A stretch of 64,000 bases of DNA from an uncultured cyanobacterium. GTDB taxonomy: Bacteria; Cyanobacteriota; Cyanobacteriia; PCC-6307; Cyanobiaceae. The notes beneath the pieces are model-generated. The model searched no databases and was not told the origin of the DNA. It was given only the letters and a program-made list of their open reading frames with translations. The stretch lies in NCBI GenBank assembly GCA_903935205.1, contig CAIZQU010000075.1, positions 17,923 to 81,922 of the forward strand. The letters run 5' to 3'. Below, piece after piece: positions 36,566-46,005 of this stretch. The position numbers were made by a program, and so were the translations under genes. Each line of letters starts with the position of its first letter. Within the stretch, counting starts at the first letter, position 1.

Positions 36566-38311
36566 ATGGACCAGCTTCGATGCCTGGCTGTCCTGCCGCA
36601 CCGGGGAGGCGATCGCTTGCTGGGGAGCGAGCCGCTGCTGCTGCTGCTGCCGCTGGTCGTTGTGGCCCTGCTGCTGTTGCCGCGCCTGCCCGGTCTGATC
36701 CCTGCCCTGGCGCTGCAGCTGGCCCGGGTTCGGGAGCTGGCCAGCCGTCTCTGGCGCCTGCTGCTGGCTCTGCTGGCGGCCCTGGCCCCGGCCCAGCCAC
36801 CCCCAGGCGCGACCGCTGCGGATCCGTTGGACCCTTCCGCATCCTGGCCGGGCACCGACCGCCGGGCCCGCTTGCGGCGCGCCCTGGCCCGGAATCTCAC
36901 CCCCTACCTGCTGCTGTCGCTGCTGCGCCTGCTGCTGCCGCGCTTCTGGCTGCCTGCGGCCCTCTGGCGCCGCCTGGTGCATCCGGAAAGCTTCGGCCCT
37001 GACTTCCCGATCGGCGGCATGGTCTGGTTGAGCCACAACGCCGATGTGCGTGAGGTGTTGGAGCGGCCCGACTCGTTTCTGGTGGTCTATGGCCCGCGCA
37101 TGCGTTCCGTGACCCTGCCGCTCGATCCTCCCCCCGCCGATGACGCCGCCGTGCCCGAGGCGGAGCGGGGCAATTTCCTGCTGGGCATGCAGGACACACC
37201 CCGCTATCTGCGCGACATCTCCAACATGCGCCTCGCCTTCCGCCGCGAGGATGCCCAGCGCTGCGCTCAGCTCGCGGGTCAGGTCGCCACCGCCGCCTTG
37301 GAACGGGCCTGCGCCGAGCGGCGGCTGCAGGATCCGGAGGCGGCGTGGCTGCCGTTCGATCTGCCCGTCGATCTGGTGCTGCCGGTGGTGGAGAGCCTGA
37401 TCAACGACTACTTCGGCATTCCCGTGCCGCTGCGCTGTCCAACCGCCGGCCTGGATCAGAACGCTGAGGCCGCTGCCGCTGCCGTCGGCCCCGCAGGTTC
37501 TGCCGATGCCGTGGTCGACGATCAGCAGAGCTGGCTGGCGGTGCTCTTCAACCACCTCTTCTACGACCTCAAGGGCGACAGCAGCCTCGACGCCTGCCGC
37601 CGCGATGCGCCGCTGGTGCGTGGTGCCCTGCGTCAGATCATCCGCCGCCGTCGCCAGGCCTTCGAGGCCGGCGAGGCCCCCGAGGCAGACGACGTGCTCA
37701 GCCGCTGCCTGCGCCTGCAGCGCTCCGGCACCCCTGGCATGGACGACGAGACCCTGCGGGTGAACTTCACCGGCTTCCTCGTCGGTGCGATGGCGCCGCT
37801 GATCAATGCCTCCTGCCAGGTGCTCGATCTGCTGCTGGAGCGCCCCGAGGCCCTGGCCCTGGCCCAGGATGCCGCCCGGCGACAGGACCAGCGGCGGCTC
37901 AGCGGCTGCGTGATGGAAGCCCTGCGCTTCTCGCCCGGCGATCCGGTGATCTACCGCTGGACCGCCGCGGACACCTGGCTGGGTGAAGGATCGGGCCGTT
38001 GCACGCTGCCGCGGGGAACGCTGGTGATGGCCTGGAACTCCTCGGCCATGTTTGATCCGGCCCTGGTTGAGTCCCCCTGGCGGTTCCGCCCCGATCGCGA
38101 ACCGGGCTCCTATCTCCATTGGGGCCTGGGTCAGCACAGCTGTGCCGGCGCCTACATCAACCAAGCCGCCATCCCGGCCATGCTGGCGCCTCTGCTGCGG
38201 ATCGAGGGGCTGCGCCGCGCCCCAGGCGATGCGGGCGAGCCCCTCAAAAACGGGCCCGATGGCATCACCATTCGCCATCTGCAGCTGCTGATTCCGTCCT
38301 CCGCCCGCTGA
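36566..38311 (+). CDS. Cytochrome P450 with atypical I-helix
   Basis: A 581-residue P450. N-terminal ~120 residues hold hydrophobic stretches (LLLLLPLVVVALLLLPRL; YLLLSLLRLLLPRF) suggesting membrane attachment. Heme-domain marks: the K-helix Glu-x-x-Arg in MEALRFSPGD (about 450) and the heme-binding loop HWGLGQHSCAGAYINQ (Cys about 525). The I-helix position reads NFTGFLVGAMAPLINASCQ, lacking the usual (A/G)Gx(D/E)T oxygen-activation motif. Stretches such as YLRDISNMRLAF and FNHLFYDLKGDSS recall P450s fused to or related with fatty-acid dioxygenase/diol synthases. Substrate unknown. Confidence 0.88.
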   Translation: MDQLRCLAVLPHRGGDRLLGSEPLLLLLPLVVVALLLLPRLPGLIPALALQLARVRELASRLWRLLLALLAALAPAQPPPGATAADPLDPSASWPGTDRRARLRRALARNLTPYLLLSLLRLLLPRFWLPAALWRRLVHPESFGPDFPIGGMVWLSHNADVREVLERPDSFLVVYGPRMRSVTLPLDPPPADDAAVPEAERGNFLLGMQDTPRYLRDISNMRLAFRREDAQRCAQLAGQVATAALERACAERRLQDPEAAWLPFDLPVDLVLPVVESLINDYFGIPVPLRCPTAGLDQNAEAAAAAVGPAGSADAVVDDQQSWLAVLFNHLFYDLKGDSSLDACRRDAPLVRGALRQIIRRRRQAFEAGEAPEADDVLSRCLRLQRSGTPGMDDETLRVNFTGFLVGAMAPLINASCQVLDLLLERPEALALAQDAARRQDQRRLSGCVMEALRFSPGDPVIYRWTAADTWLGEGSGRCTLPRGTLVMAWNSSAMFDPALVESPWRFRPDREPGSYLHWGLGQHSCAGAYINQAAIPAMLAPLLRIEGLRRAPGDAGEPLKNGPDGITIRHLQLLIPSSAR

Positions 38312-38441
38312 CGCCGATGGTTCGGAACGCTCGTCACCGATCCGATCCTGGAATCCTGACCGGTGGATACCCAGCCGCAGGCGCCGGCCGCAAGCTGGCC
38401 CCGGTTCTGCACCATCCGGCAGCGCCTTTCCTGTAGCCGCC

Positions 38442-40361
38442 ATGGCCGACGACTACGGCACAAGCCCAGCCAATCCGCTGCCGATCGAACCTGCGGATCG
38501 TCTGCCCCTCAGGGCTGATGTGGTCGATCTGCTGCGCCGGGCCGGGGTGGAGTTCTTCCGCATCCCGATCGCGCCGGAGGGCGATGCGATGCGGGCCTAC
38601 TTCCTGTCGCCGGCCTACATCCACTGCCATTTCACCCCGGATTGGATCGCCCAGCAGGGCTCGGCCCTGACCCTGCTGCAGACCTTCCTGGCCAAGGTCC
38701 ATCCGGAGGACCGGGACCACATGGCCGGGGTGGCTCGGCTGCTGTTGTTGAGCGAAGGCGACTCCACCGACATCACCAGCAATCGCTTCCGCGGCGTCTC
38801 CGAGACCGGCCAGTGGTGCTGGTACGAAGTGCGGATGAGTGTGCGGCGTGAGGGGGAGCTGCGGATCTGCGAAGGGCTGATGATCAATGTGGAGGAGCAG
38901 CAGGAATCACGCCGCAAGCTCGAGCGGCTCGCCTTCGAAGACCGTCTCACCGGACTGGGCAACCTGACGGCGACCCTGCGCAGCCTGGAGCGGCTGCTGC
39001 CACCTCCCCAGCCGCCCGGCGCCGCTGGGGAGGCCAGCAGCGCCGCTGCCGATTTCGATGCTCGGCCATCGGCCCAGGAGCAGGGGCCTGGGGCCGATCC
39101 CTTCGCGATCATCTGGTTGGATCTGGCCGGCTTCGGGCGGATCAATTCGATGCTGGGCCGGGCCAAGGGGGATGAAATCCTGATCCAGACCGCCGCGATC
39201 CTGCGCGACTGGATCCAGCCGGGCGATCTCGTCACCCGGCCCAGTTCCGATGAGTTCGTGATCGTGCTGCCCGGCCGCGACAGCGACGCCGCGATGGCGG
39301 CGGCCCGCCACCTGCAGCAATCCCTGCCCGGCCGCATGCAGGGCCTCTGCGATCTGCAGCGGGGTCTGACATTCCAGGCCGGGATCTGCGCCTATCCCGA
39401 GCACGGCGATGACGCCGAGACCCTGCTCAGCTACGCCGCCGCCGCCCTCGACCAGGCGTCCCGCCGCGGCGGCGACACCTTGATCCTTTACAGCGGTGCC
39501 CTCACCCATGCCGGCCGCGAGATGCTGGCGATCGAGCAGGGGCTGCAGCAGGCCATCGCCGAGGGGCAGCTGCGGCTGATGTTTCAGCCCCAGGTGGGGG
39601 GGCAGGGGGAGCTGCTCGGCTGTGAGGCGCTGTTGCGCTGGCATAGCCCCGAGCTGGGGCTGGTGTTGCCGGGGCGGTTCATTCCCCTGGCGGAGCAGAC
39701 CGGTCAGATCCATGCCATCGGCGCCTGGGTGATCGAGGAGGCCTGCCGTTCCCAGGCCCACTGGCAGCAGCAGGGCCTGCAGCCTCCGCCGCTGGCGATC
39801 AACGTCTCCGCCGTGCAGCTCACCGACGACCGGCTCGGCCTGGCGGCGCACCTGCTGCGCTGCCTGACCCGCTACCGCCTCGATCCCGCCTGCCTGCATG
39901 TGGAGATCACCGAGTCCGGTGCCCTCGAGGAGGGCGGCATCCGCCAGCTGATCGCCATCCACGAGGCCGGCGTGGCCCTGGAGATCGATGATTTCGGCAC
40001 CGGCTTCGCCAGCCTCAGCTCCCTGCTGCGCCTGCCGATCCACACCCTCAAGCTCGATCAGAGCTTCGTGCGCGAGATGGACAGCTCCGAGGCCTCGGTG
40101 GCGATCCTGCGGGCCAGCCTGGCCCTGGCCGGTTCGATCGGTGCCAAAGCCCTGGTGGAGGGGGTGGAGGAGTCGTGGCAGGCTGAACGGCTGCTCGGCC
40201 TGGGCTTCCGCCACTTTCAGGGCTACCTCTTCTGCCAGCCCCTGGAGGCCGGGGCCTACGCCGAGCTGCTGCGCGATCCCGGTCTCTTCCCTCTGGGGGG
40301 CGGGGCCAGCCGTGCGGGGGTTGCCCCTGGCTCCGCCGCCGACCCCGCTTCCGACCAGTGA
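38442..40361 (+). CDS. PAS - degenerate GGDEF - EAL protein (c-di-GMP phosphodiesterase)
   Basis: 639 residues, predicted cytosolic. An N-terminal PAS-like domain (about 25-150, with KVHPEDRDHMAG and GQWCWYEVRMSVRREGELRI) precedes a GGDEF domain whose signature is RPSSDEFVIV (about 265-274), so both Gly are Ser and cyclase activity is unlikely. The EAL domain (about 355-620) looks intact: GCEALLRW, INVSAVQL, VEITESGALEEG, EIDDFGTGFASLS, LKLDQSFV and GYLFCQPL. Probably hydrolyses c-di-GMP with the GGDEF part as a GTP sensor. The stop codon is the first TGA of a heptamer repeat. Confidence 0.92.
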   Translation: MADDYGTSPANPLPIEPADRLPLRADVVDLLRRAGVEFFRIPIAPEGDAMRAYFLSPAYIHCHFTPDWIAQQGSALTLLQTFLAKVHPEDRDHMAGVARLLLLSEGDSTDITSNRFRGVSETGQWCWYEVRMSVRREGELRICEGLMINVEEQQESRRKLERLAFEDRLTGLGNLTATLRSLERLLPPPQPPGAAGEASSAAADFDARPSAQEQGPGADPFAIIWLDLAGFGRINSMLGRAKGDEILIQTAAILRDWIQPGDLVTRPSSDEFVIVLPGRDSDAAMAAARHLQQSLPGRMQGLCDLQRGLTFQAGICAYPEHGDDAETLLSYAAAALDQASRRGGDTLILYSGALTHAGREMLAIEQGLQQAIAEGQLRLMFQPQVGGQGELLGCEALLRWHSPELGLVLPGRFIPLAEQTGQIHAIGAWVIEEACRSQAHWQQQGLQPPPLAINVSAVQLTDDRLGLAAHLLRCLTRYRLDPACLHVEITESGALEEGGIRQLIAIHEAGVALEIDDFGTGFASLSSLLRLPIHTLKLDQSFVREMDSSEASVAILRASLALAGSIGAKALVEGVEESWQAERLLGLGFRHFQGYLFCQPLEAGAYAELLRDPGLFPLGGGASRAGVAPGSAADPASDQ

Positions 40362-40407
40362 CCCCTGACCCCTGACCCCTGACCGCTGACCCCTGACCGC
40401 TGACCCA
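40359..40407. repeat. 7-bp tandem repeat, seven units
   Basis: Seven direct copies of TGACCCC or TGACCGC (the last is TGACCCA), at 40359, 40366, 40373, 40380, 40387, 40394 and 40401. The first TGA is the stop codon of the PAS-GGDEF-EAL gene. As the unit length is not a multiple of three, the array places stops in all three frames. Resembles short tandemly repeated repetitive (heptamer STRR) sequences known in cyanobacteria. Confidence 0.88.
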
Positions 40408-40447
40408 ACGCTGAGCCGAACAGCGATCAGCCCAGGCCCCCCTGGCT

Positions 40448-43400
40448 TCACCCCTCCAGAACCGCCACGCAACGGCCGCAGAGGGTCGGGTAGGCGGAAT
40501 GCTGGCCGATGTCGGTTTCGTAGTGCCAGCAGCGCTCGCATTTGCTGCCTTCGGCCCGGGCGATGCGGACGCTGAGGCCGGCTTCGCTCGCTTCGGCCAG
40601 CACCTCCGCCGGCACCTCCCCCCCGTGCCGCAGCTGCGAGACCAGCAGCCAGTCGGCCAGGTTGTCGACCTCCGGCCGGGGGCTCCGGGCCAGCAGGGCC
40701 AGCGCTTCCGCCAGCGGCCGGACCTCCTCGCCCTGGGCCAGCTCCAGCTGCACCTGGGTCTCCAGGGAGGAACCGATCGCTGCGGCGGAGCCCTGGGGGT
40801 GTGCCCCGCCAGCCTGCTGGCGCCTGCAGGCCTCCAGCAGTCGGTTGACCCGCGGCCGCAGCGTCAGCAGCAGCTCGCGGACGGCCGCATCGCTGGCGCT
40901 GCTGTAGGCCCCTTCGCGGCTCGGCCGCCACTCCGGCGGCACCGTGGGCCAGCCCCGCTCAAACACCGAAGCCTCGGCCACCGGGTAGGGCAGGTTCTGC
41001 CAGATGTCCTCGGCCATGTGGCAGAGCACCGGCGCGATCAGGCCTGCCAGACGTTCCACCACCAGGTGGAGCACGGTCTGGCAGCTGCGGCGGCGGAAGG
41101 AGTCGGCCGCGCTCACATAGAGGCGGTCCTTTGCGATGTCGAGGTAGATGTTGGAGAGGTCGACCACGCAGAAGTTCTGCAGGGCCTGGAAGAAGCGGTA
41201 AAACTCAAATCGCTCGAAGTCGGTGCTCACCCCATCGATCAGGTCGGCGGTGCGGGCGAGCATCCAGCGATCGAGCAGCGGCAGCTCGGCGATCGGCACG
41301 GCATCACTGGCCGGATGGAAGTCGTGGAGGTTGCCGAGCAGGTAGCGGGCCGTGTTGCGCACCTTGCGGTAGACATCGGCCAGCTGCTTGACGATCCCGG
41401 GGCCGAGCGGCACATCGGCGGAGTAATCCACCGAGCTCACCCACAGCCGCAGCACATCGGCCCCATAGGCCGGCTCCTGTTTCTCATTCTTGCCCCCCTC
41501 CACCAGCACCGCTGGATCGACGACGTTGCCCAGGGACTTGCTCATCTTGCGGCCCTTCTCATCGAGGACGAAGCCATGGGTGAGCACCCGCCGATAGGGG
41601 GCGGTGCCGTTGACGGCCACCGAGGTGAGCAGGCTGCTCTGGAACCAGCCGCGGTGCTGGTCGGAACCCTCCAGGTAGAGATCGGCCGGGTAGGCCAGGC
41701 GAGTGCCGCCGCCCGCCTCACCGGGGGTGCCGGCAGCGGCGGAGCCCAGCGCGGCCTCGGGCGCGGCCAACGCCCCGTCGCCAGCCCCCGGGCCGGCGGG
41801 GCTGATCCCCCCTCCCTCGCCCGGATGTCCGCTGCGCTCGGGGTCGCCGAGGCCCCCCAACACCCCCGCCCAGGAGGAGCCGGAGTCGAACCAGACATCC
41901 ATCGTGTCGGTGCCCTTGCGCCACTGATCGGCCTGGTCGGCATAGGCGGGCGGCAGCAGGCCGGCCTCATCGCGCTCCCACCAGACATCAGAGCCGTGGG
42001 CGCCGATCAGGGCTTCGATGTGGGCCAGGGTGTCCGCGTTGAGCAGCACCTCACCGCTGTGGCGGTGATAGAAGACCGGGATCGGCACCCCCCAGTTGCG
42101 TTGGCGGGAGATGCACCAATCGCCCCGCTCCCGCACCATCGCCTCGATCCGGTTGCGACCGCTGGCCGGCAGCCATTCCACCTCGGCGATCGCCGCCAGG
42201 GCCTGCTCCCGGAAGCCCTCGACCGAGGCGAACCACTGTTCGGTGGCGCGGAAGATCGTGGGTTTCCTGGTGCGCCAGTCGTAGGGATAGCGGTGTTCGT
42301 AGCTCCGCTCCGCCAGCAGGGCGCCGGTGTCGCGCAGGGCGGCCAGGATCGCGCCGTTAGCGTCCTTGAGCACGTTCAGACCGGCGAAGGGGCCCGCCTC
42401 GGCGGTCAGGGTGCCGCCTTCATCCACCGGGCAGAGCACCGGCAGCCCGTGCTTGCGGCCGGTGTTGAAGTCGTCGACGCCATGGCCGGGGGCGGTGTGC
42501 ACCAGGCCGGTGCCCGATTCGGTGGTCACGTAGTCGCCACCCACCAGCACCGGACCGGTGCGATCGAGCAGGGGGTGGCGGTAGATCACGCCCGCCAGCG
42601 CTTCGCCCTTCACCTGCAGCAGCGGCGTCAGGGGCCTCTCCAGCACGGCGGCCAGGCTGTCGATCAGGGCGGCGGCCACCACCAGGTAGCGGGGCGCCCT
42701 GTCGGGGCTGCCACCATCGCGGCAGATCGCGTAGTCGAGGGAGCCATTCACGGCCACCGCCAGGTTGGCCGGCAGGGTCCAGGGGGTGGTGGTCCAGATC
42801 GCCACGAACAGCTGCTCGCGGTGGTCGGTGTCGGTCGGTCCTTCGATGCCGTGGGGGCGCAGGGCGCCGGCCAGGGCGGAGGGCAGCTCCAGCACCGGGA
42901 AGGCCACGTAGGCGCTGGGGGAGGTATGGCCGTCGGGGTACTCCAGCTCCGCCTCCGCCAGGGCGGTGCGGGAGCTGGGACTCCAGTGGACGGGCTTGAG
43001 GCCGCGATAGATGTGCCCGGCCAGGGCCATCCGCCCGAACACCCCGATCTGGGCGGCCTCGTAGCTGGGTTTGAGGGTGAGGTAAGGGCTGTCCCAGTCG
43101 GCCCAGATGCCCCAGCGACGGAAGCCCCGTCGCTGACCCTCCACCTGCTCCAGTGCATAGCTATGGGCCCGGCGCCGCAGGGCCAGGGGCGTCAGCCCAC
43201 GCCGTTCGTCGCTGCTGAGCCCCTGCAGCACCTTCAGTTCGATCGGCAGGCCATGGCAGTCCCAGCCGGGCACGAACCGGGCCCGCCGCCCCTGAAGCAG
43301 GGCGTGCTTGTTGATGATGTCCTTGAGGATCTTGTTGAGGGCGTGGCCCACGTGCAGGGCCCCGTTGGCATAGGGGGGGCCGTCATGCAGGGTGAAGACC

Positions 43401-43558
43401 TCTCCGGGGTTGGCGCCGCTGAGGCGCTCGTAGACGCCGGTGCTGGCCCAGAAGGCCTGGATCTCAGGTTCCCGCACCCGGGCGTTGGCCCGCATCTGGA
43501 AGGGGGTCTCCAGCAGGTTCAGGGTGTCCTTGTAGGAGGCCGGGCCGGCGGCGGTCAC
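40448..43558 (-). CDS. ileS: Isoleucyl-tRNA synthetase
   Basis: Charges tRNA-Ile. 1036 residues: YKDTLNLLETPFQMRANARV at the start, PPYANGALHVGHALNK (HIGH-type, about 60-75), WDCHGLPIE, the editing domain with TTPWTLPANLAVAV, KMSKSLGNVVDP (about 669) and a C-terminal zinc finger CERCWHYETDIGQ with a later CGRC. The order and the C-terminal zinc module are those of bacterial IleRS. A low-complexity Gly/Pro/Ala/Glu insert of about 55 residues separates SGSSWAGVLGG from LAYPADLYLEGSDQHR, where other IleRS have only a few residues. Convergent with the EAL gene; followed by an Ala-rich membrane protein on the same strand upstream. Confidence 0.97.
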   Translation of the reverse strand: MTAAGPASYKDTLNLLETPFQMRANARVREPEIQAFWASTGVYERLSGANPGEVFTLHDGPPYANGALHVGHALNKILKDIINKHALLQGRRARFVPGWDCHGLPIELKVLQGLSSDERRGLTPLALRRRAHSYALEQVEGQRRGFRRWGIWADWDSPYLTLKPSYEAAQIGVFGRMALAGHIYRGLKPVHWSPSSRTALAEAELEYPDGHTSPSAYVAFPVLELPSALAGALRPHGIEGPTDTDHREQLFVAIWTTTPWTLPANLAVAVNGSLDYAICRDGGSPDRAPRYLVVAAALIDSLAAVLERPLTPLLQVKGEALAGVIYRHPLLDRTGPVLVGGDYVTTESGTGLVHTAPGHGVDDFNTGRKHGLPVLCPVDEGGTLTAEAGPFAGLNVLKDANGAILAALRDTGALLAERSYEHRYPYDWRTRKPTIFRATEQWFASVEGFREQALAAIAEVEWLPASGRNRIEAMVRERGDWCISRQRNWGVPIPVFYHRHSGEVLLNADTLAHIEALIGAHGSDVWWERDEAGLLPPAYADQADQWRKGTDTMDVWFDSGSSWAGVLGGLGDPERSGHPGEGGGISPAGPGAGDGALAAPEAALGSAAAGTPGEAGGGTRLAYPADLYLEGSDQHRGWFQSSLLTSVAVNGTAPYRRVLTHGFVLDEKGRKMSKSLGNVVDPAVLVEGGKNEKQEPAYGADVLRLWVSSVDYSADVPLGPGIVKQLADVYRKVRNTARYLLGNLHDFHPASDAVPIAELPLLDRWMLARTADLIDGVSTDFERFEFYRFFQALQNFCVVDLSNIYLDIAKDRLYVSAADSFRRRSCQTVLHLVVERLAGLIAPVLCHMAEDIWQNLPYPVAEASVFERGWPTVPPEWRPSREGAYSSASDAAVRELLLTLRPRVNRLLEACRRQQAGGAHPQGSAAAIGSSLETQVQLELAQGEEVRPLAEALALLARSPRPEVDNLADWLLVSQLRHGGEVPAEVLAEASEAGLSVRIARAEGSKCERCWHYETDIGQHSAYPTLCGRCVAVLEG

Positions 43559-43620
43559 AGCGGCGGTGGCGGGAAGGGGGATTATCCCGTCCGGCCGGCC
43601 GCGGGCGAAGCGGCCTGCCT

Positions 43621-44517
43621 TCAGGGCAGGGTCGGCGGCGGCTCGAGGCCGTTCTCCGGCATGGCCGCTGGGGGTTCCTCGCCGTCGGCCGGCGCTGGCG
43701 CCTCGTCGGCGCGGTCGTGGGGGGGCCGGTGATCGGCCACGTCCGCGACCTGCTCGGAAAAGCGCTCGATGCTCCCCGCGGCGCCCTCGGGGGCGCCATC
43801 GCCGTCGTCGTCGTCGTCGCCGTTGCTGTCCGCGGCGGCTACGGCGGTCACCGCGGCGCTGTCAGCGCCGGCGGCGGTGGCCGGTTCGCTGGCGGCGCCA
43901 ACCCCGGCGGCGGCGCTGCCGCCGATCGCCCCGGTGCCTGGCACCGTCGCAGGGTCTGGGGCCTGGGCTGGCCCTGCCGTGGCGGTAGAAGGGGCCTGGG
44001 GCGTGGAGCTGGCTGGCTCGGCGCTGGGGGCCGGCTCAGGCCGCACCCAGCGCTTGCTCCGGCCCCGGCTGCCGCCGGCCGTGGCCCTGGGGGCGGCGGC
44101 AGCGCCGCCGGCAGGGGCTGTGCCGCTGCGGGCCCGACCGAGGCGATCGCCGAGGTTGGCGGCCAGCGATCCCAGCTGCTGTCCGGCCTGCGCCAGGGTG
44201 GCGCCGAGCTGGCTAAAGCTGGTGGACCAGCGCTCCGTCGAGCCGAGCCGTTGGCGTTCCTCATCGCTGAGCTGGCGCCAGCGGCCCAGCCCCACCTCCA
44301 CCCCCAGGCGGCCGATCAGCAGGGCGGCGCAGACCACCCCGAGCATCGGGGCGCCGCTGAGCCGGTCGGCGCTGGTCACCAGCACCAGGCCCAGGAGCAG
44401 CACCAGGGCCCCCCAGGCGGAATCCCGCGGACGGCTGAGCTCGGTGGCCAGCAGCGGCAGGAGCAGCACCGCCAGTCCCAGCGGCAGGGCAAGCAGTCCT
44501 CCCAGGGTTGCGACCAT
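43621..44517 (-). CDS. Hypothetical membrane protein with low-complexity tail (Ycf66-like?)
   Basis: 298 residues from the ATG at 44515-44517. The N-terminal ~80 residues carry three hydrophobic spans (about 4-25, 36-50, 58-72), then IGRLGVEVGLGRWRQLSDEE and QRLGSTERWSTSFSQLGATL; the last 160 residues are Ala/Pro/Asp-rich. The layout resembles Ycf66-family proteins, but I do not see a decisive motif. It is upstream of ileS on the same strand, 62 bases apart. Confidence 0.6.
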   Translation of the reverse strand: MVATLGGLLALPLGLAVLLLPLLATELSRPRDSAWGALVLLLGLVLVTSADRLSGAPMLGVVCAALLIGRLGVEVGLGRWRQLSDEERQRLGSTERWSTSFSQLGATLAQAGQQLGSLAANLGDRLGRARSGTAPAGGAAAAPRATAGGSRGRSKRWVRPEPAPSAEPASSTPQAPSTATAGPAQAPDPATVPGTGAIGGSAAAGVGAASEPATAAGADSAAVTAVAAADSNGDDDDDGDGAPEGAAGSIERFSEQVADVADHRPPHDRADEAPAPADGEEPPAAMPENGLEPPPTLP

Positions 44518-44587
44518 GCCGGATCGGCGCCGGATCGGCGCGGATGAATGGCCTTCATTCTGCGCTTTCTGCCTAAAATCGAGGCAC

Positions 44588-44669
44588 GCCCACCTGGCGG
44601 AATTGGTAGACGCGCTGGGTTTAGGTTCCAGTGGCTCAGGTCGTGGGGGTTCAAGTCCCCCGGTGGGCA
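44588..44669 (+). tRNA. tRNA-Leu (anticodon UAG)
   Basis: An 82-base cloverleaf. Acceptor GCCCACC pairs with GGTGGGC. The anticodon stem CTGGG/TCCAG (44615-44619 with 44627-44631) encloses the loop TTTAGGT with anticodon TAG at 44622-44624. A long variable arm follows, as required for tRNA-Leu, then the T arm GGGGGTTCAAGTCCCCC. Discriminator base A. The CCA end is not encoded. Confidence 0.95.
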
Positions 44670-44952
44670 TGGTTTGCAAGTGTTTGCTTGGCCTGGTTAT
44701 CCAGCCCGCCGCTGGGCCTGGGTCGCAGGCCCGCCGGTGGACACGGCCAGGGCGTGAGGCGATGCCGCTTCGGCCAGGTCCCCCGCGGGCCCCGTGCCTG
44801 TCTGCGGTCCCCACGGCCAGCCATCCCCCCGGGCCCGCCAGGGGGACGCCACCAGCCCGGGGCCATGGCCGGGGCCGAACCCTCCCCGTCGCGGGCCTGC
44901 CCACCACTCCTTAGGGTGGTGTCCCTTCGGCGACACGGCCCCGTTTCAGGAG

Positions 44953-46005
44953 ATGTCCCAGGCCCTGACACGCATGCGGGTCCCGCCCACCGCCGCCATC
45001 GGCGCTGCCTCCAGGGAGCGCCAGATCGCTCCCCTGCGCTCGGTTCCCAAGGAGTTTCTCGATCCCCCACCCCCCTGGAACCCGACGGTGGTTCTTTTCC
45101 TGGGGGGCTATGGCCTGGCCGGCCTGACGATCTGGGGCTGGTTTGGCGCCGGCTGGCCCCTGCCCCTGCTGCTGCTGCTCGGCTTCCTGGCCCTGCACCT
45201 GGAGGGCACGGTCATCCACGATGCCTGCCACAACGCCGCCCATCCCAACCGGCTGATCAATGCCGCCATGGGTCATGGGGCAGCCCTGTTGCTGGGGTTC
45301 AGTTTCCCGGTCTTCACGCGGGTGCATCTGCAGCACCATGCCCATGTCAACGACCCCAAGCACGATCCAGACCACATCGTCAGCACCTTCGGGCCGCTGT
45401 GGTTGATCGCGCCGCGCTTCTTCTACCACGAAGTTTTTTTCTTTCGCCGTCGCCTCTGGCGGGGTCATGAGTTGATCGAATGGGCCCTGGCCAGGGCTGT
45501 GTTCATTGGCATTGTTGTCATTGCTGCCCGCCATGATTTCCTGCCCTTTATTTTCAACTGTTGGTTCGCCCCGGCCCTGATGGTTGGCGTGACCCTGGGA
45601 TTGTTCTTTGATTACTTACCCCATCGCCCCTTCCATTCCCGCAACCGTTGGCATAACGCTCGCGTTTATCCTGGCCGGCTGATGAATTGGCTGATCATGG
45701 GGCAGAATTATCATTTGATTCATCATCTCTGGCCGTCGATTCCCTGGTTTGAATACCGGCCCGCTTACCACGCCACCCGCCACATCCTCACCGCAAAAGG
45801 CTCACCCCAGCGGCTTGGTCTTTTCGAGAGTCGCCGCGATGGTCTGAACTTTCTCTACGACATCTTTCTTGGTGTCCGCAGCCACAAGCTGCAGCGCAGT
45901 CGCCTTCGTCCGATCGCAGCCCTGATGCCCACCCGCCACGCTCGCCGTCGCGTGCTCGAACTTCTGCACCGCACGGCCGTCTCGCCCCGCCGAGCCGGCA
46001 CCTGA
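44953..46005 (+). CDS. crtR: Beta-carotene hydroxylase CrtR
   Basis: Adds hydroxyls to beta-ionone rings to make zeaxanthin, a photoprotective pigment. 350 residues from the ATG at 44953. A membrane-bound di-iron fatty-acid-desaturase fold: histidine boxes HDACHNAAH (about 89-97), HLQHHAHVND (about 126), HNARVYPG (about 234) and NYHLIHHLWP (about 252-261), separated by pairs of membrane spans. The frame is open upstream to 44794 but that part is Pro/Gly-rich and reads past the tRNA-Leu. Convergent with gatC. Confidence 0.95.
   Translation: MSQALTRMRVPPTAAIGAASRERQIAPLRSVPKEFLDPPPPWNPTVVLFLGGYGLAGLTIWGWFGAGWPLPLLLLLGFLALHLEGTVIHDACHNAAHPNRLINAAMGHGAALLLGFSFPVFTRVHLQHHAHVNDPKHDPDHIVSTFGPLWLIAPRFFYHEVFFFRRRLWRGHELIEWALARAVFIGIVVIAARHDFLPFIFNCWFAPALMVGVTLGLFFDYLPHRPFHSRNRWHNARVYPGRLMNWLIMGQNYHLIHHLWPSIPWFEYRPAYHATRHILTAKGSPQRLGLFESRRDGLNFLYDIFLGVRSHKLQRSRLRPIAALMPTRHARRRVLELLHRTAVSPRRAGT

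Noticed and set aside
40499..43732. Plus-strand frame of more than 1000 codons opposite ileS
   Set aside because: Mirror of a conserved synthetase gene; no independent motif.
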